A DNA stretch of 28,972 bases from an uncultured Clostridia bacterium (GTDB taxonomy: Bacteria > Bacillota > Clostridia > Oscillospirales > CAG-272): positions 1-28,972 of the forward strand of contig CANQXN010000005.1 of NCBI GenBank assembly GCA_947627815.1. The letters are read 5' to 3'. The translations under genes and the position numbers were made by a program. Shown piece by piece: positions 28,670 to 28,972 of this stretch. A model generated the notes under the pieces. It saw only the letters and a list, made by a program, of their open reading frames with translations. It was not told the DNA's origin and did no database searches. Numbering within the stretch: the stretch's first letter is position 1; each line of letters starts with the position of its first letter.

Positions 28670-28972
28670 ATGAGTTCGAGAAAAAGAAGACCCGTCATCG
28701 CGGGCAACTGGAAAATGAATATGACCCCCTCCCAGACCAAGACTTTTCTCGCCGAGGTGTACGAGAATGTCAAAGGGCGGCGCGGCTGTGATATCGTGGT
28801 CTGCGTACCCGCCATCGACATCCCGGCGGCGGTCAAAGCCTGCCAGGGCAAGAGCATCAAAGTCGGCGCGCAGAATGTTCACTTTGAAAAAAGCGGCGCG
28901 TATACCGGCGAAATTTCCGCCGATATGCTGGTGGACGCCGGCGTCAAATATGTGGTGATCGGCCACAGCGAA
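28670..28972 (+). CDS. tpiA: Triosephosphate isomerase, 3' truncated by window end
   Basis: The first 101 codons of a TIM-barrel enzyme interconverting dihydroxyacetone phosphate and glyceraldehyde 3-phosphate. The start GNWKMN motif (residues 12-17; catalytic Lys15) and VGAQNVHFEKSGAYTGEIS (about 66-84) are clear, and the sequence ends in the VVIGHSE motif with the catalytic His99. The remaining part, including the catalytic Glu, lies beyond the window. A GAGGAG site is 6 nt before the ATG, 10 bp after pgk, so both are cotranscribed. Confidence 0.94.
   Translation, partial: MSSRKRRPVIAGNWKMNMTPSQTKTFLAEVYENVKGRRGCDIVVCVPAIDIPAAVKACQGKSIKVGAQNVHFEKSGAYTGEISADMLVDAGVKYVVIGHSE

Noticed and set aside
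27364..28860. A 498-codon open frame on the - strand opposite pgk and tpiA
   Set aside because: Antisense shadow with composition typical of the reverse of pgk; no start signal and no family resemblance.

Overview
The window comes from the chromosome of a spore-forming, anaerobe-type Firmicute of the class Clostridia, with moderately high GC (roughly 55-60% by eye). The evidence is Spo0A, the spore-coat set CotJA-CotJB-CotJC, a YtfJ/GerW-type sporulation protein, a standalone ferredoxin-thioredoxin-reductase-like protein, a CIRCE element, strong A/G-rich ribosome binding sites and sigma-A style promoters. An Oscillospirales-like gut bacterium would fit, but I cannot place it more precisely from sequence alone. 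No rRNA, tRNA, CRISPR array, insertion sequence or prophage gene was seen. Genes are dense and mostly housekeeping.

Left part (1-6.9 kb): an FTR-like iron-sulfur protein and metG form a + strand pair. They are followed by an OhrR-like MarR regulator and a DUF4491 membrane protein whose consensus promoter lies inside a 44-bp palindrome. A bidirectional terminator separates these from a - strand ferrous-iron operon, feoA-feoB-Cys-rich membrane protein. Across a 490-bp divergent region lies a heat-shock hsp20 gene with a CIRCE operator. It converges on a monocistronic acpP.

Middle part (6.9-16.4 kb): two - strand half-transporters form a heterodimeric ABC exporter. The classic rpsF-ssb-rpsR operon precedes them on the same strand, and between the two operons are a terminator and a leader hairpin. 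Divergent from rpsF is a + strand pair encoding an unrecognised four-helix membrane protein and a membrane-anchored transglutaminase-like protein. This is the least understood part of the window. It converges on the - strand cotJA-cotJB-cotJC spore-coat operon.

Right part (16.4-29 kb): a long + strand housekeeping and sporulation run contains lon, engB, an M50 site-2-type protease, scpA, scpB, a DUF2953 protein, ytfJ, a sporulation-type D,D-carboxypeptidase with a sigma-E-like promoter, an RluB-type pseudouridine synthase and a small GNAT-like protein. Next comes spo0A behind a sigma-H-like promoter with 0A boxes and a cluster of TGGTAA hexamers. After a terminator come pgk and the start of tpiA, which is cut by the window edge.

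The most unusual sequence-level signals are the 44-bp palindrome over the DUF4491 promoter, the spo0A control region, the in-frame short tandem repeats in linkers or tails of four unrelated proteins (including Lon), and the transglutaminase/membrane-protein pair. I found no clear evidence of an entirely new multi-gene defence or metabolic system.
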